From assembly GCF_007362955.1 (NCBI RefSeq), contig NZ_CP041696.1, forward strand, positions 3,472,001 to 3,536,000: 64,000 nt of DNA, in the 5' to 3' direction. Origin of the DNA: Lysinibacillus fusiformis. GTDB lineage: Bacteria > Bacillota > Bacilli > Bacillales_A > Planococcaceae. Position 1 is the stretch's first letter. Every line of letters begins with the position of its first letter. The notes under the pieces were generated by a model. The model saw only the letters and a program-made list of their open reading frames with translations. It ran no database searches and was not told the origin of the DNA. Positions 54,045 to 62,858 of this stretch are shown here, piece after piece. The position numbers and the translations under genes are program-made.

Positions 54045-55487
54045 ATGGAACTAGAACAAACATTAGCGAAATATTTTGGCTATACAACTTTTCGACCTGG
54101 TCAAAAGGAAGTGATTGAAGCAATTCTTGCTGGGAAAGATGGGATTGCATTATTACCAACAGGGATGGGTAAATCGCTTTGCTATCAATTACCGGGCTAT
54201 ATTATGCAGAAGCCTGTATTAATTGTGTCGCCTTTATTGTCATTAATGCAAGATCAAGTGGAGCAGTTAAAACGTATTGGAGAAAAAAGAGTGGTGGCCT
54301 TAAATTCATTTTTATCACTCAACGAAAAACGTTATGCACTACATTTTCTAGAGCAATATCGTTTTATTTTTACATCACCTGAGATGCTACTGCAACAACA
54401 GGTTCAGGAAAAACTAGCAAAAATGGAGTTAAGTCTAATTGTGGTCGATGAAGCGCACTGTATTTCACAGTGGGGTTTTGATTTTCGGCCAGATTACTTA
54501 CGGATTGGTGAATGGTTTTTACAAGAAAAACGTCCACCTGTACTAGCATTGTCGGCGACTGCAACGCAAAAAGTTGTCACTGATATTCGTACAACATTAT
54601 CGCTACATGAACCGTTTGAATTTATGTATAATGTGGATCGACCTTCTATATCTTTAGGGCGTGTCGCATTCGCAGATCGAACAGATAAGGCAAAGTGGAT
54701 CACGCAACATATAAAAGAAACCGCAGGACCAGGTATTTTATACATGTCTTCGCGCAAGCGTGCGGAGCAATATAGTGAAGCATTTGCGCAAGTAGGTATA
54801 CGAGTGGCCGCTTATCATGCCGGCTATGGGGCAGAGGATCGTCAGTTTATTCAGCAGCAATTTATTGACGGAGAGCTAGACTGGATTGTGGCTACCAATG
54901 CTTTTGGGATGGGAATCAATAAGTCAGATATTCGACAAGTGATTCATGAAACAATGCCAGCAAATGTTGCCAACTATATGCAGGAGATAGGACGGGCAGG
55001 ACGTGATGGTGAGCCCGCACTTGCGATTTTACTTTATTGTGATGGGGATGAAGAGCTTGCTAAATTTGTAGTAACAGGCGACTTACCGTCATCAGGTCAT
55101 GTAGATCGCTACCAAGAACTTCTTTTACAACATATGCAGCCAGCGCAAATGATAAAAAATGGGGAACTGAGTGAGACAGCCTTTCGTGTTCTAGAATACT
55201 GGTCACACAAGGAATCTGCAGAGCAAGTAAAGGCACGTCTAAATCAATTGGTACTTGAAAAATTTCAAGCTGTTGATGAAATGCTAAAAATTACTCAGAC
55301 AAAAGACTGTATTCGCACACAGCTAGTCGGGTATTTTGGGCAAAAATTGCAGGAAAAGCCCGAAAACTGTTGTGAAAATTGTGGAATCCATTATGATGAA
55401 ATCAATAAAGTACGCTTAAAGCAAGAGAAAAAAGTAGAAATGATTCCATGGGAAAGTCGATTGAAACAGCTTTTAATAGGCTTTTAG
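54045..55487 (+). CDS. recS: RecQ-family ATP-dependent DNA helicase (short form, RecS)
   Basis: A 480-residue superfamily 2 helicase. Motif 0 FRPGQKEVIEAI, motif I LLPTGMGKSLCYQLP, motif II DEAHCISQWGFDFRPDY, motif III ALSATA, motif V ATNAFGMGINKSDIRQVIH and motif VI QEIGRAGRDG are all present. The C-terminal zinc-binding region keeps Cys residues (CIRTQLVGYFGQKL, CCENCG). The WH and HRDC domains of full RecQ are absent, so it is the short type found beside ypbB. ATG 54045 is adjacent to the ypbB stop with AAGGGGG upstream. It unwinds DNA during recombination repair. Confidence 0.93.
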   Translation: MELEQTLAKYFGYTTFRPGQKEVIEAILAGKDGIALLPTGMGKSLCYQLPGYIMQKPVLIVSPLLSLMQDQVEQLKRIGEKRVVALNSFLSLNEKRYALHFLEQYRFIFTSPEMLLQQQVQEKLAKMELSLIVVDEAHCISQWGFDFRPDYLRIGEWFLQEKRPPVLALSATATQKVVTDIRTTLSLHEPFEFMYNVDRPSISLGRVAFADRTDKAKWITQHIKETAGPGILYMSSRKRAEQYSEAFAQVGIRVAAYHAGYGAEDRQFIQQQFIDGELDWIVATNAFGMGINKSDIRQVIHETMPANVANYMQEIGRAGRDGEPALAILLYCDGDEELAKFVVTGDLPSSGHVDRYQELLLQHMQPAQMIKNGELSETAFRVLEYWSHKESAEQVKARLNQLVLEKFQAVDEMLKITQTKDCIRTQLVGYFGQKLQEKPENCCENCGIHYDEINKVRLKQEKKVEMIPWESRLKQLLIGF

Positions 55488-55573
55488 ACTTTAATTGTCG
55501 GTCATTTACTTTTTTCGCAAAATTCGTCATAATAGAATGATAGAAAGCGTAGTAAGGTTGGGGGTACGAACGA

Positions 55574-56317
55574 ATGAGTAAAGAAGACTATCGTGATAAA
55601 ATCGAAGAACATCGTCAATCATTTGAAGAAGAACAGAAAGAACAGCAAAATTTATCCAGAGTTTCGAGAATGAACCAAAATGGTAGCACTAACAAAAAGC
55701 CAAAAAATACGAAACGTAAAACGCCGTTAATGACCATTCTTTTAGTAATTTTTATACTAATCCCATTAACGATATTAATCTATTTGGTGAAATTCTATGA
55801 ACCTGGTAAAACAATTGAAGAAGCCGAAAAGGACTCCATGGATGATGCTGTTGTTGAAATTGACAAGTCGGGCGATGGAGCAAAAGCTTCAGCGGCAACA
55901 GATTCAAATGATAAAGATGCTAAAGCAAATAATGATAAAGATGCTAAAGCAAATGAGGAAGCAAAAGAGCAAGCAAAAAAAGATGCTGAGAAACTAGCAG
56001 AAAAAGAGAAGGCTACTGAAGAAGCGAAAAAAGCCGAAGCAAAAAAGGCTGAAGAGGCTAAACTAGCACAGCAACAGGCCGAGGCTGCAAGAAAAGCGGA
56101 AGAAGCGAAGAAGGCCGAGCAGGCACGTAAAGCTGAAGAAGCGAAGCAAGCTGCAGCAAAAGCAAGCACACATACTGTCAAAGAAAATGAAAATCTATAC
56201 CGAATTGCATTGAATCACTACGGCAATGGTAGTGAAGCAACGCTAGCAAAAATCCGTGCAGCGAACGGCATGACTTCCAACACAGTAATGGTTGGCCAAG
56301 TTATTAAACTACCATAA
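55574..56317 (+). CDS. ypbE: LysM-domain membrane protein (YpbE-like)
   Basis: A 247-residue protein: a charged N-terminal cytoplasmic part, one membrane segment (about 52-73), a long Ala/Lys/Glu-rich helical stalk (about 105-195, repeated KAEEAK/KAxxAK units and KDAKAN twice), and a C-terminal LysM domain (about 197-247, THTVKENENLYRIALNHYGN). LysM binds peptidoglycan, so it likely links membrane to wall as in B. subtilis YpbE. ATG 55574 follows GGTTGGGGG. The position after recS is conserved. The stalk is low-complexity and may vary in length between strains. Confidence 0.88.
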   Translation: MSKEDYRDKIEEHRQSFEEEQKEQQNLSRVSRMNQNGSTNKKPKNTKRKTPLMTILLVIFILIPLTILIYLVKFYEPGKTIEEAEKDSMDDAVVEIDKSGDGAKASAATDSNDKDAKANNDKDAKANEEAKEQAKKDAEKLAEKEKATEEAKKAEAKKAEEAKLAQQQAEAARKAEEAKKAEQARKAEEAKQAAAKASTHTVKENENLYRIALNHYGNGSEATLAKIRAANGMTSNTVMVGQVIKLP

Positions 56318-56416
56318 GAAAAACAAGTGTCATTCATTGGCAATGATGTTTTTCTAGTATAAAATAATGGACAAACGTCAACACCAAGTAAGGCTAAGAC
56401 GTACGTCTGATTTAGT

Positions 56417-56456
56417 GAAAAGGCGATTCTTCATAAAAACGAATCGTCTTTTTGCT
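56417..56456 (+). terminator. Terminator between ypbE and ypbG
   Basis: AAAAGGCGATTC pairs with GAATCGTCTTTTT. It ends only 22 bp before the ypbG start, so the next gene needs its own or read-through transcription. A weaker stem with TTTTT lies at 56319-56353. Confidence 0.65.
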
Positions 56457-56477
56457 TTCGTTAGGAGGAGTGAGGGA

Positions 56478-57233
56478 ATGATTTATATCGGTGTATTTCT
56501 TTTAGTAGTCATCGCTTTCCTACTCTATATGTGGAAGGTTGCATTTGAAAACAATGTCCTACATCATGAATTAGTACTGAAAGGTAAACAAGAAAAAATT
56601 CGACTATTTTTTATATCTGATACGCATTTGCGCAAAATTAATCACCAAATGATTGAGCAGTTAGATGGTCCATTTGATGCGGTCATAATCGGTGGAGATT
56701 TTGCAGATAGTCGTACACCCATTTCACGTATCCATGAAAACCTCGATTTGTTGACACCGCTAGGACCTACTTTTTTTGTTTGGGGCAATAATGACAGAGA
56801 GGTTGGCGAGGAGCGCCTACGTAGTATCTTACAACAACATGGGGTTACCATTTTGGCTAATGATGCGCTATTACTTCCTCAGAAAAATCGTTTTTGGTTA
56901 AGTGCTATTGAAGATACATCCACAATGAAATATAGCTTTGATGCAGCCTTTGAAAAAGTTGAGGAGCAGGATTTAGTTGTTTTTATTTCACATAATCCTG
57001 GTGTCTTTGCTCGTGTGCGTGCAAAATTTAGAGCAGATTTAATGATGGGTGGACATTTACATGGCGGTCAAATTCGACTTGGCCCGTATGGTGTACATCC
57101 AAATGGCTCTTATCGCGAGCGTGAGGGTGTGATGACTCTTGTGAGCAATGGTTATGGTACAACATTATTGCCATTACGTTTTGGGGCAAAACCACAATGT
57201 CATATAATTGACATTGAAATTTCAGGTAAATAA
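56478..57233 (+). CDS. ypbG: Membrane-anchored metallophosphoesterase (YpbG-like)
   Basis: A 251-residue protein with an N-terminal membrane segment (about 2-20) and a calcineurin-like domain. The metal motifs run in order: FISDTHLR (DxH), GGDFADS (GDxxD), WGNNDREVG (GNxD/E), ISHNPG and GGHLHGGQ (GHxH). All ligands are present. ATG 56478 lies after TTAGGAGGAGTGAGGG; the longer frame from 56367 runs through a terminator hairpin. Relatives act on phospholipid or nucleotide phosphoesters at the membrane. Gene order after ypbE matches B. subtilis, apart from the missing ypbF. Confidence 0.9.
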   Translation: MIYIGVFLLVVIAFLLYMWKVAFENNVLHHELVLKGKQEKIRLFFISDTHLRKINHQMIEQLDGPFDAVIIGGDFADSRTPISRIHENLDLLTPLGPTFFVWGNNDREVGEERLRSILQQHGVTILANDALLLPQKNRFWLSAIEDTSTMKYSFDAAFEKVEEQDLVVFISHNPGVFARVRAKFRADLMMGGHLHGGQIRLGPYGVHPNGSYREREGVMTLVSNGYGTTLLPLRFGAKPQCHIIDIEISGK

Positions 57234-57677
57234 ACAACCAAAAATATCTGGAAGGCGTATAATGGAAGAGATCGTCGATTTAATCAACATTCGACAAATT
57301 TTTCTCTCTAAAGAATGAATTTGATTGTAACTCTTTTTCAGCTTGCGTTTAAACGTTTTGCTGAATGGAGATAGTCCTTCCCACAGATACTACGCATTTT
57401 GCAGGGGAACAAAAGGCAAATAGTCTAATTACGTCGCTTCCATGCGACTATGGCTAATCGACTTGTATCGACAATAACACAACTTGTACTGAAGTGACTA
57501 ACAGCAAGTCGGTCATTGTGCAGGTCTAAGCCCAGTTCAATACTCGGATATAACGATGCCGAGGCGTAATTTATAGTTTTAATACAGCGGATGTCTCGCA
57601 GAGGAAAAAAGTGCTCTGCGCGCAATTGAAGCTTCAGCGATAAATACGCTGTGCGAATTTGATAGGAGTGTCAAACA
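57234..57677. other. Gene-free gap with decayed sequence
   Basis: Locally higher GC from 57420 to 57620. A minus-strand frame of 66 codons (57425-57625) exists but has no ribosome site or recognisable motif, and plus-strand frames are broken. It may be the residue of a lost gene; in B. subtilis a glutamate dehydrogenase gene precedes ypdA, but I see no match to it here. Confidence 0.4.
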
Positions 57678-58640
57678 ATGCAACAAGTAGATGCAATTAT
57701 TGTTGGAGGAGGCCCTTGTGGCTTAGCAGCAGCAATATCTTTGCAAAATATTGGTTTACAACCAATTGTGATTGAAAAAGGAAACATCGTAAATGCGATT
57801 TACAATTATCCAACGCACCAAACGTTTTTTAGTACGAGTGAACGTTTAGCGATTAGTGACGTGCCGTTCATCATTGAAGGACGGAAACCAAAACGAAATC
57901 AAGCCCTTGTGTATTATCGTGAAGTGGTGCGTTTGAAAAATATTCAAGTGAACCGTTTTGAAACAGTCGGCAGTGTTGTGAAAAACGGAGAGGTCTTTAC
58001 AGTAACGACAGATAAAAATGTCTATGAGACGCCTTATGTTGTAATTGCGACAGGTTACTACGATCATCCTAATTTTTTGGATATACCGGGTGAGGAATTG
58101 CCGAAAGTGTTCCATTACTTTAAAGAAGGACATGAATTTTTCGATACCGATGTCCTTGTTATAGGTGGTAAAAACTCAGCTGTAGATGCTGCATTAGAGT
58201 TGAACAAGGCTGGCGCGCGTGTCACGGTCATTTATCGTGGTAGTGAGTATTCACCAAGCATTAAGCCTTGGGTACTACCAGAGTTCGAAGGTGTAGTACG
58301 GAACGGAGAAGTCACGATGCACTTCAATACAAATATCAAGGAAATCCGTGAGCATAGGGTTGTAGTAGACATCGATGGTCGAGAAGAAATCTTAAAAAAT
58401 GATTTTGTTTTCGCCATGACAGGGTATCACCCAGATCATTCTTTTATTAGAGCGATGGGTGTATCAATTGATGATGAGTCAGGTCGTCCGTTCTGTCAAC
58501 CAGAAACAATGGAGACGAATGTAGAGGGATTGTTCATTGCTGGAGTCATTGCAGCAGGGAATAATGCCAATGAAATCTTTATAGAAAATGGTCGTTTCCA
58601 TGGCGATTGTATTGCCAAGGCAATTGCTGAAAGAAAATAA
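57678..58640 (+). CDS. ypdA: YpdA, FAD/NADPH bacillithiol disulfide reductase
   Basis: A 320-residue flavoprotein with the low-molecular-weight thioredoxin-reductase fold. The FAD-binding motif is IIVGGGPCGLAAAIS (residues about 5-20), the NAD(P)H motif is VLVIGGKNSAVDAALEL (about 155-172), and a C-terminal FAD segment is VEGLFIAGVIAAGNNANEI. The conserved Cys near the N terminus (GGGPCG) is the one implicated in bacillithiol disulfide reduction. ATG 57678 follows TAGGAGTG. It keeps the bacillithiol pool reduced. It is followed by a terminator. Confidence 0.92.
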   Translation: MQQVDAIIVGGGPCGLAAAISLQNIGLQPIVIEKGNIVNAIYNYPTHQTFFSTSERLAISDVPFIIEGRKPKRNQALVYYREVVRLKNIQVNRFETVGSVVKNGEVFTVTTDKNVYETPYVVIATGYYDHPNFLDIPGEELPKVFHYFKEGHEFFDTDVLVIGGKNSAVDAALELNKAGARVTVIYRGSEYSPSIKPWVLPEFEGVVRNGEVTMHFNTNIKEIREHRVVVDIDGREEILKNDFVFAMTGYHPDHSFIRAMGVSIDDESGRPFCQPETMETNVEGLFIAGVIAAGNNANEIFIENGRFHGDCIAKAIAERK

Positions 58641-58641
58641 T

Positions 58642-58685
58642 AAAAGGAAGCTGTATAGGCATAAACTGCTTATGCAGCTTTCTTT
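58642..58685 (+). terminator. Terminator after ypdA
   Basis: AAAGGAAGCTG-TATA... pairs with TATGCAGCTTTCTTT. The stem has one bulge, and the T tract is short. Confidence 0.6.
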
Positions 58686-58755
58686 GTAGATAGATGGATA
58701 GAATGAGAAATGTGTCAGATAGAGCGATGCGCGATGTTTCGAAAGGGGAAAAAGT

Positions 58756-59316
58756 TTGATTGGACTATATTGGCTTTTAAGTTATGGAATTGGAAACTTT
58801 ATGACAGCCTATTTCGTTGGAAAAGGATATGGTGTTAATTTACAGCAAGAAAGAAGTAAAAACTTAGGGGCTCGTAACGCTGGTAGTGTGATTGGAAAAG
58901 CAGCTTTTCTATGGACGTTACTTGGTGATTTATTAAAAGGTGTACTAATCGTGGTAGTAGGACGTTTATGGCATGTTGAAGAATGGGCAGTTGTTGTAGG
59001 AGCTGGCCTTGTAATCCTCGGTCATTTATATCCGGTTTGGTTGAGGTTTAATGGTGGGAAAGGCGTAGCAACCTTTATTGGTGTTGGCCTTGCATTATCA
59101 CCAAATTTATTTATGATGATGTTTGTCGGTACGGCTATTATGTTTGTAGCAACTAGAAGTCTGACGCTTGGCATGGTAGGTGGCCTCATCTTATACGTTG
59201 GCACAATTGTTTTGACAGGTCATTTACTTTTATACATACCGTTGATAATTGCAATAATCTGTATGCTCATTAAGCATATATCGAATATAAAAGAGTCTTT
59301 AGAACGAGGGAAGTGA
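58756..59316 (+). CDS. PlsY-family glycerol-3-phosphate acyltransferase
   Basis: A 186-residue membrane protein with five hydrophobic segments, starting at TTG 58756 after AAGGGG. The PlsY motifs are recognisable: SKNLGARNAG (motif 1, usually GSGNxGATN), FNGGKGVATFIG (motif 2), and a degenerate motif 3 near the end (IKHISNIKESLERGK, usually HRxNIxRLxxG). PlsY transfers an acyl group from acyl-phosphate to glycerol-3-phosphate, starting phospholipid synthesis. The altered first motif suggests a paralogue rather than the main housekeeping PlsY. It is four bases from the fusion gene downstream. Confidence 0.82.
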   Translation: MIGLYWLLSYGIGNFMTAYFVGKGYGVNLQQERSKNLGARNAGSVIGKAAFLWTLLGDLLKGVLIVVVGRLWHVEEWAVVVGAGLVILGHLYPVWLRFNGGKGVATFIGVGLALSPNLFMMMFVGTAIMFVATRSLTLGMVGGLILYVGTIVLTGHLLLYIPLIIAIICMLIKHISNIKESLERGK

Positions 59317-59320
59317 GTAT

Positions 59321-60862
59321 ATGTATTGGTGTAAAATAGCGCAAACCGATGCTGAGTTTGATGCCATTGCGCAGTTGAATTATGAAACTTTTGTTGAGGA
59401 AATTCCCCAACATGAGCCGAATGCAATGAGAAGAAAGATGGATCGTTTCCATCATCAAAATACGTATTTAGTTGTTTATAAAGGAATAGAGCTTATCGGT
59501 ATGCTGGCCTTTCGAGATCAACGTCCATTTTCGATTGATGAGAAAATAGGTGAGGTAGAGCAATATTTACCGCAAGAGATTTGTACTAAACTATGTGAAA
59601 TTCGCTTGCTTGCTGTAAAGAAGAAATATCGTACAGGACGCGTCCTACTAAAATTAACACAAGCCTTGAATGCCTTTGCCTATGAAAAAGGCTATTCAGC
59701 TGCAGTGATTTCCGGTACGACACGTGAGGAGAAGCTATATCAGCAAATGGGCTTTACACAATTTGCACCAGCAGTGGGTGCAGAGGATGCCCTATTCTTA
59801 CCAATGGTATTAACGAGGCAACAATTTGAAGAATCATTACAGCGGAAGCTCGCAAAGGAGAGTTATACATTCTATCCTGGACCAGTGAAACAGCAAGGAA
59901 TGATTTTGTATTCCGAACTGTCGCATCGTTCACAGGCATTTGAAGCGTTGTATAAGCGCATGACAAACCGACTTCTGCAATTATCTGGGGCTTCGCATGT
60001 TGCCACGCTTGTAGGTTCAGGTACATTGGCAAATGAAGTCATGCTCGGTCAATTAAAGGAACAACAACTTGGGCGAGGACTTATTTTAACGAATGGTGAA
60101 TTTGGACAGCGCCTTCGACAGCAAGCACTTCGTTGGTCATTGGATTTTGATGTGATTGAATTGGACTGGGGCGAGGTGTTTGATAAGCAACACGTGGAGT
60201 CCTTTTTACAAACAAATGCCTATAAATGGTTACTCGCTGTGCATGGAGAAACATCTACAGGGACATGTAATGATTTAGAAGTGCTCATGCAGCTGACAAA
60301 GCGTTACGACGTAAAGTTATGCCTAGATTGCATTAGTTCCTTTGGCGCAATGCCATTTACATTAAAAGGATGCTATCTAGCAACAGCCGTGAGTGGTAAA
60401 GCGATTGGGGCACTTAGTGGATTAGCCTTTGTTTTTTCGCAGGAACGAGCGAAACTTTCTCCGACTTTACCTGCCTATTTAGATTTGGCTAATTATCAAC
60501 TAGGTACCGTTCCATTTACATTGCCGGCAGTTCTTGTTGGGAATGTCGAATCAGCGCTACAACGCTATCCAGCCCGTTATGGGCAGCTACAGCAGCGTTT
60601 TAATCAATTGCTGCAGCTTCCGTTTATGCACAATCAGTTACCTACTACACATTATCCAATGATTGTGACTTTATGTTGCCCAGAGGCTCTTGCATCCTTA
60701 AGTACTGATTTAAAATTGAATGGCTTGTTTATTCATAGTGATAGTAACTATTTGTGTCAAAGAAATTTAATACAGTTTTCGGTTATCCAGCCGGATTTTG
60801 AGGAAGCGATAGCACGATTGCATGAAATTTTATGCTTTTATGAGCAAATAGTTTCTGCATAA
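59321..60862 (+). CDS. GNAT acetyltransferase / class V aminotransferase fusion
   Basis: A 513-residue two-domain protein. Residues 1-165 are a GNAT-like domain with KIGEVEQYLPQEICTKLCEI, LAVKKKYRTGRVLLKLTQAL and YQQMGFTQFAP. Residues about 185-510 are a fold-type I PLP enzyme of the alanine-glyoxylate aminotransferase group: VATLVGSGTLANEVMLGQL binds the phosphate, LCLDCISSFGAMP has the PLP-contacting Asp, and the Schiff-base Lys is in AVSGKAIGALSG. ATG 59321 follows GAGGGAAGTGA, which overlaps the plsY-like stop, so the two are coupled. Substrates are unknown; sequential transamination and acylation of one amino compound is a reasonable guess. Confidence 0.85.
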   Translation: MYWCKIAQTDAEFDAIAQLNYETFVEEIPQHEPNAMRRKMDRFHHQNTYLVVYKGIELIGMLAFRDQRPFSIDEKIGEVEQYLPQEICTKLCEIRLLAVKKKYRTGRVLLKLTQALNAFAYEKGYSAAVISGTTREEKLYQQMGFTQFAPAVGAEDALFLPMVLTRQQFEESLQRKLAKESYTFYPGPVKQQGMILYSELSHRSQAFEALYKRMTNRLLQLSGASHVATLVGSGTLANEVMLGQLKEQQLGRGLILTNGEFGQRLRQQALRWSLDFDVIELDWGEVFDKQHVESFLQTNAYKWLLAVHGETSTGTCNDLEVLMQLTKRYDVKLCLDCISSFGAMPFTLKGCYLATAVSGKAIGALSGLAFVFSQERAKLSPTLPAYLDLANYQLGTVPFTLPAVLVGNVESALQRYPARYGQLQQRFNQLLQLPFMHNQLPTTHYPMIVTLCCPEALASLSTDLKLNGLFIHSDSNYLCQRNLIQFSVIQPDFEEAIARLHEILCFYEQIVSA

Positions 60863-60890
60863 GCCAACATGCCCCTTGAATACACTGAAT

Positions 60891-61859
60891 TTATAGGAAA
60901 AATTCCTTGAGGTTCAGTGGAGTCCCTACTTTGTTTAGACCGATTAACAATTTTAATCTAGCCTTTTGGCCGTTGATGCCTGTTGCAAAAAGTGCACCTA
61001 AGTCTTCTAACATTTTACCGCCACCAACGTAGCCGTATACACCTTCAGCTATACCATTAAAGCAACGGGATACGAGCACGACCGGTATACCGCGTTCTAA
61101 TAGACTTTCGATGCCTTTTACAACTGCAGGGGGAACATTACCTTGTCCGAGTCCTTCTAAAACGACACCATCATATTGACAGGCAAGCACGACATCGAGT
61201 AAATCAACTTCCATACCTGCATATACTTTTAGCATGGCCACTCGTTTTGATAACGATTGTACGTCTACATAATGACGACGAATAGGGGCATGATGAAATA
61301 AAATGCGCGTTTTAGTAATGAGTCCAATGGGCCCATACTGTGGAGACTGGAAAGTATTTACTGAACTCGTGCTCGTTTTCGTTGTGTTTACTGCGAGATG
61401 CACTTCGTCGTTCATGACAACTAACACACCTTTATCACATGCTTCGTCATCCACAGCGACACGCACAGCTTCAACTAAATTGTAGATGCCATCTGCACCT
61501 ATTTCGTTGGAGGAACGCATGGCGCCTGTTAATACGATAGGAATGTGTAAATTTGTTGTTAACTCTAAAAAGTAAGCCGTTTCTTCTAATGTATCTGTAC
61601 CGTGGGTAATAACGACGCCGTCGATTTGTGCAGCTGAAACTTTCTCAATAATTAAGTTACGTAAACTAAGCATTTCGTTTGGCGTAATATGCGGTGATGG
61701 AAGGTTGAAGGCCTCCATTTCGATAATGCTTGCAAGGGAATCGAGCTTATTACTCTCTTTCATCAGCGGATTTTCTTTGTTTGGCATGACGGCTCCTTCA
61801 GCACTCATTGCCATGGAAATTGTGCCACCTGTATGAATTAGTAAAATCGTTTTTCTCAT
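60891..61859 (-). CDS. ansA: Type I (cytoplasmic) L-asparaginase
   Basis: A 322-residue enzyme. The first catalytic Thr lies in HTGGTISM, the second in ITHGTDTLEETAYFLEL (Thr-Asp pair), and the Lys/Ser set follows in TGAMRSSNEIGADGIYNL. The C-terminal YDGVVLEGLGQGNVPP segment is typical. It has no signal peptide, so it is the cytoplasmic form, hydrolysing asparagine to aspartate and ammonia. ATG 61859 follows AAGGAG; the 85-codon upstream extension crosses the divergent prsW start and is not coding. No ansB or ansR is adjacent. Confidence 0.94.
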   Translation of the reverse strand: MRKTILLIHTGGTISMAMSAEGAVMPNKENPLMKESNKLDSLASIIEMEAFNLPSPHITPNEMLSLRNLIIEKVSAAQIDGVVITHGTDTLEETAYFLELTTNLHIPIVLTGAMRSSNEIGADGIYNLVEAVRVAVDDEACDKGVLVVMNDEVHLAVNTTKTSTSSVNTFQSPQYGPIGLITKTRILFHHAPIRRHYVDVQSLSKRVAMLKVYAGMEVDLLDVVLACQYDGVVLEGLGQGNVPPAVVKGIESLLERGIPVVLVSRCFNGIAEGVYGYVGGGKMLEDLGALFATGINGQKARLKLLIGLNKVGTPLNLKEFFL

Positions 61860-61902
61860 AAAATAAAATCTCCTTTTTAAAATCTTTTTTGTCATTACAT
61901 GG

Positions 61903-62040
61903 TATAATAATAACAGTCTATTTTCATTCAGTAGATGTATTTTGTGGCGACAGCGCAATGCCATCCCGCAGAAGACTGAATGAAGGTAAAGCCTATGACG
62001 AATGTTACGGATTTTGACCCTTCGCACAAACCAAAATCCG
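61903..62040 (+). promoter_or_regulatory. Extended -10 promoter and structured leader of prsW
   Basis: TGGTATAAT ends at 61908. Downstream lie two hairpins: TTCATTCAGT (61923) with ACTGAATGAA (61975), enclosing TGGC/GCCA, and CGGATTTTG (62008) with CAAAATCCG (62032). The prsW start is 49 bp further on. No T run follows either stem, so they are not terminators. Confidence 0.45.
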
Positions 62041-62088
62041 GACACAATGACGTGAAGGCGAAATTGATTGTTGAAAGGGGCCGGCATC

Positions 62089-62763
62089 ATGATCATTCTC
62101 TTATCAGCTGCCATTGCTCCCGGTCTAGCGCTATTTAGTTACTTTTATTTGCGCAATCAAATGGCAACGGAGCCAAGAAAAACTTTACTTCAAACATTTT
62201 TGTATGGTGCATTTTTAACGTTCCCGATTCTGTTTCTACAGTATGTGCTAACAGAGGAAGGGGTTTTTCGATATGTTTACTTACAAGATGTTCTTTTCTC
62301 CAGTGTCGTTGAAGAGTTTTTTAAATGGTTCGTTCTATTAATAGCAATCTACAATCATGTGGAATTTGATGATCCTTATGATGGCATTTTATATGGTGCA
62401 AGTGTATCTCTTGGTTTTGCAACGATTGAGAATGTTTTATATTTACTATCATTCGGCCTTGATACAGCATTTATGCGTGCATTATTACCTGTTTCGAGTC
62501 ATGCACTATTCGGTGTAGTGATGGGTTACTACTATGGACGTGCCAAGTTCTTGAAACTTGCAAAGACAAAAGAAATGATTGCTATGGCGTTATGTGCACC
62601 GGTAGTTTTACACATTTTATACAATACAATATTATCATTTAAAGGACACTGGGTATATTTAATGATACCGTTTATGCTTTTTTTATGGTGGTTTGGCCTA
62701 CGTAAAGTAAAGCTTGCGCATTATCATCTTGTCCAACATCTTCATATGCATAAAAAAATATAA
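62089..62763 (+). CDS. prsW: PrsW intramembrane metalloprotease
   Basis: A 224-residue membrane protein with about seven hydrophobic segments. The conserved acidic motif is VVEEFFKWFVL (EExxK), followed by the FATIENVLYLL and PVSSHALFGVVMGYY segments that carry the other metal ligands (Glu and His). In B. subtilis PrsW makes the first cut in anti-sigma factor RsiW, releasing sigma-W. A sigma-W-type promoter before yuaFG in this window suggests the same pathway works here. ATG 62089 follows AAAGGGGCC; the longer frame from 62068 is not preceded by a ribosome site. Confidence 0.92.
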   Translation: MIILLSAAIAPGLALFSYFYLRNQMATEPRKTLLQTFLYGAFLTFPILFLQYVLTEEGVFRYVYLQDVLFSSVVEEFFKWFVLLIAIYNHVEFDDPYDGILYGASVSLGFATIENVLYLLSFGLDTAFMRALLPVSSHALFGVVMGYYYGRAKFLKLAKTKEMIAMALCAPVVLHILYNTILSFKGHWVYLMIPFMLFLWWFGLRKVKLAHYHLVQHLHMHKKI

Positions 62764-62809
62764 AAGCGTAGAAATTGAAATAGATTTCTGCGCTTTTATA
62801 TTTTTTTTA
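62762..62809 (+). terminator. Terminator after prsW
   Basis: AAAAGCGTAGAAAT pairs with ATTTCTGCGCTTTT, then TTTTTTTT after a few bases. Confidence 0.85.
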
Positions 62810-62858
62810 GTATAAAATACGTCGATTGCTTCAAGCTATGAAAAAAGGAGTGATGATT

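Noticed and set aside
55795..56181. Minus-strand Ala/Ser-rich ORF opposite the YpbE stalk
   Set aside because: It is the shadow of an Ala/Lys/Glu-rich coding strand; the sense gene has a conserved position and a LysM domain.
57425..57625. 66-codon minus-strand ORF between ypbG and ypdA
   Set aside because: No ribosome site, no motif and broken neighbours; kept only as part of the gap description.
61860..62114. 85-codon N-terminal extension of the asparaginase
   Set aside because: It crosses the divergent prsW start and leader hairpins; the enzyme motif HTGGTIS begins right after ATG 61859, which has its own ribosome site.
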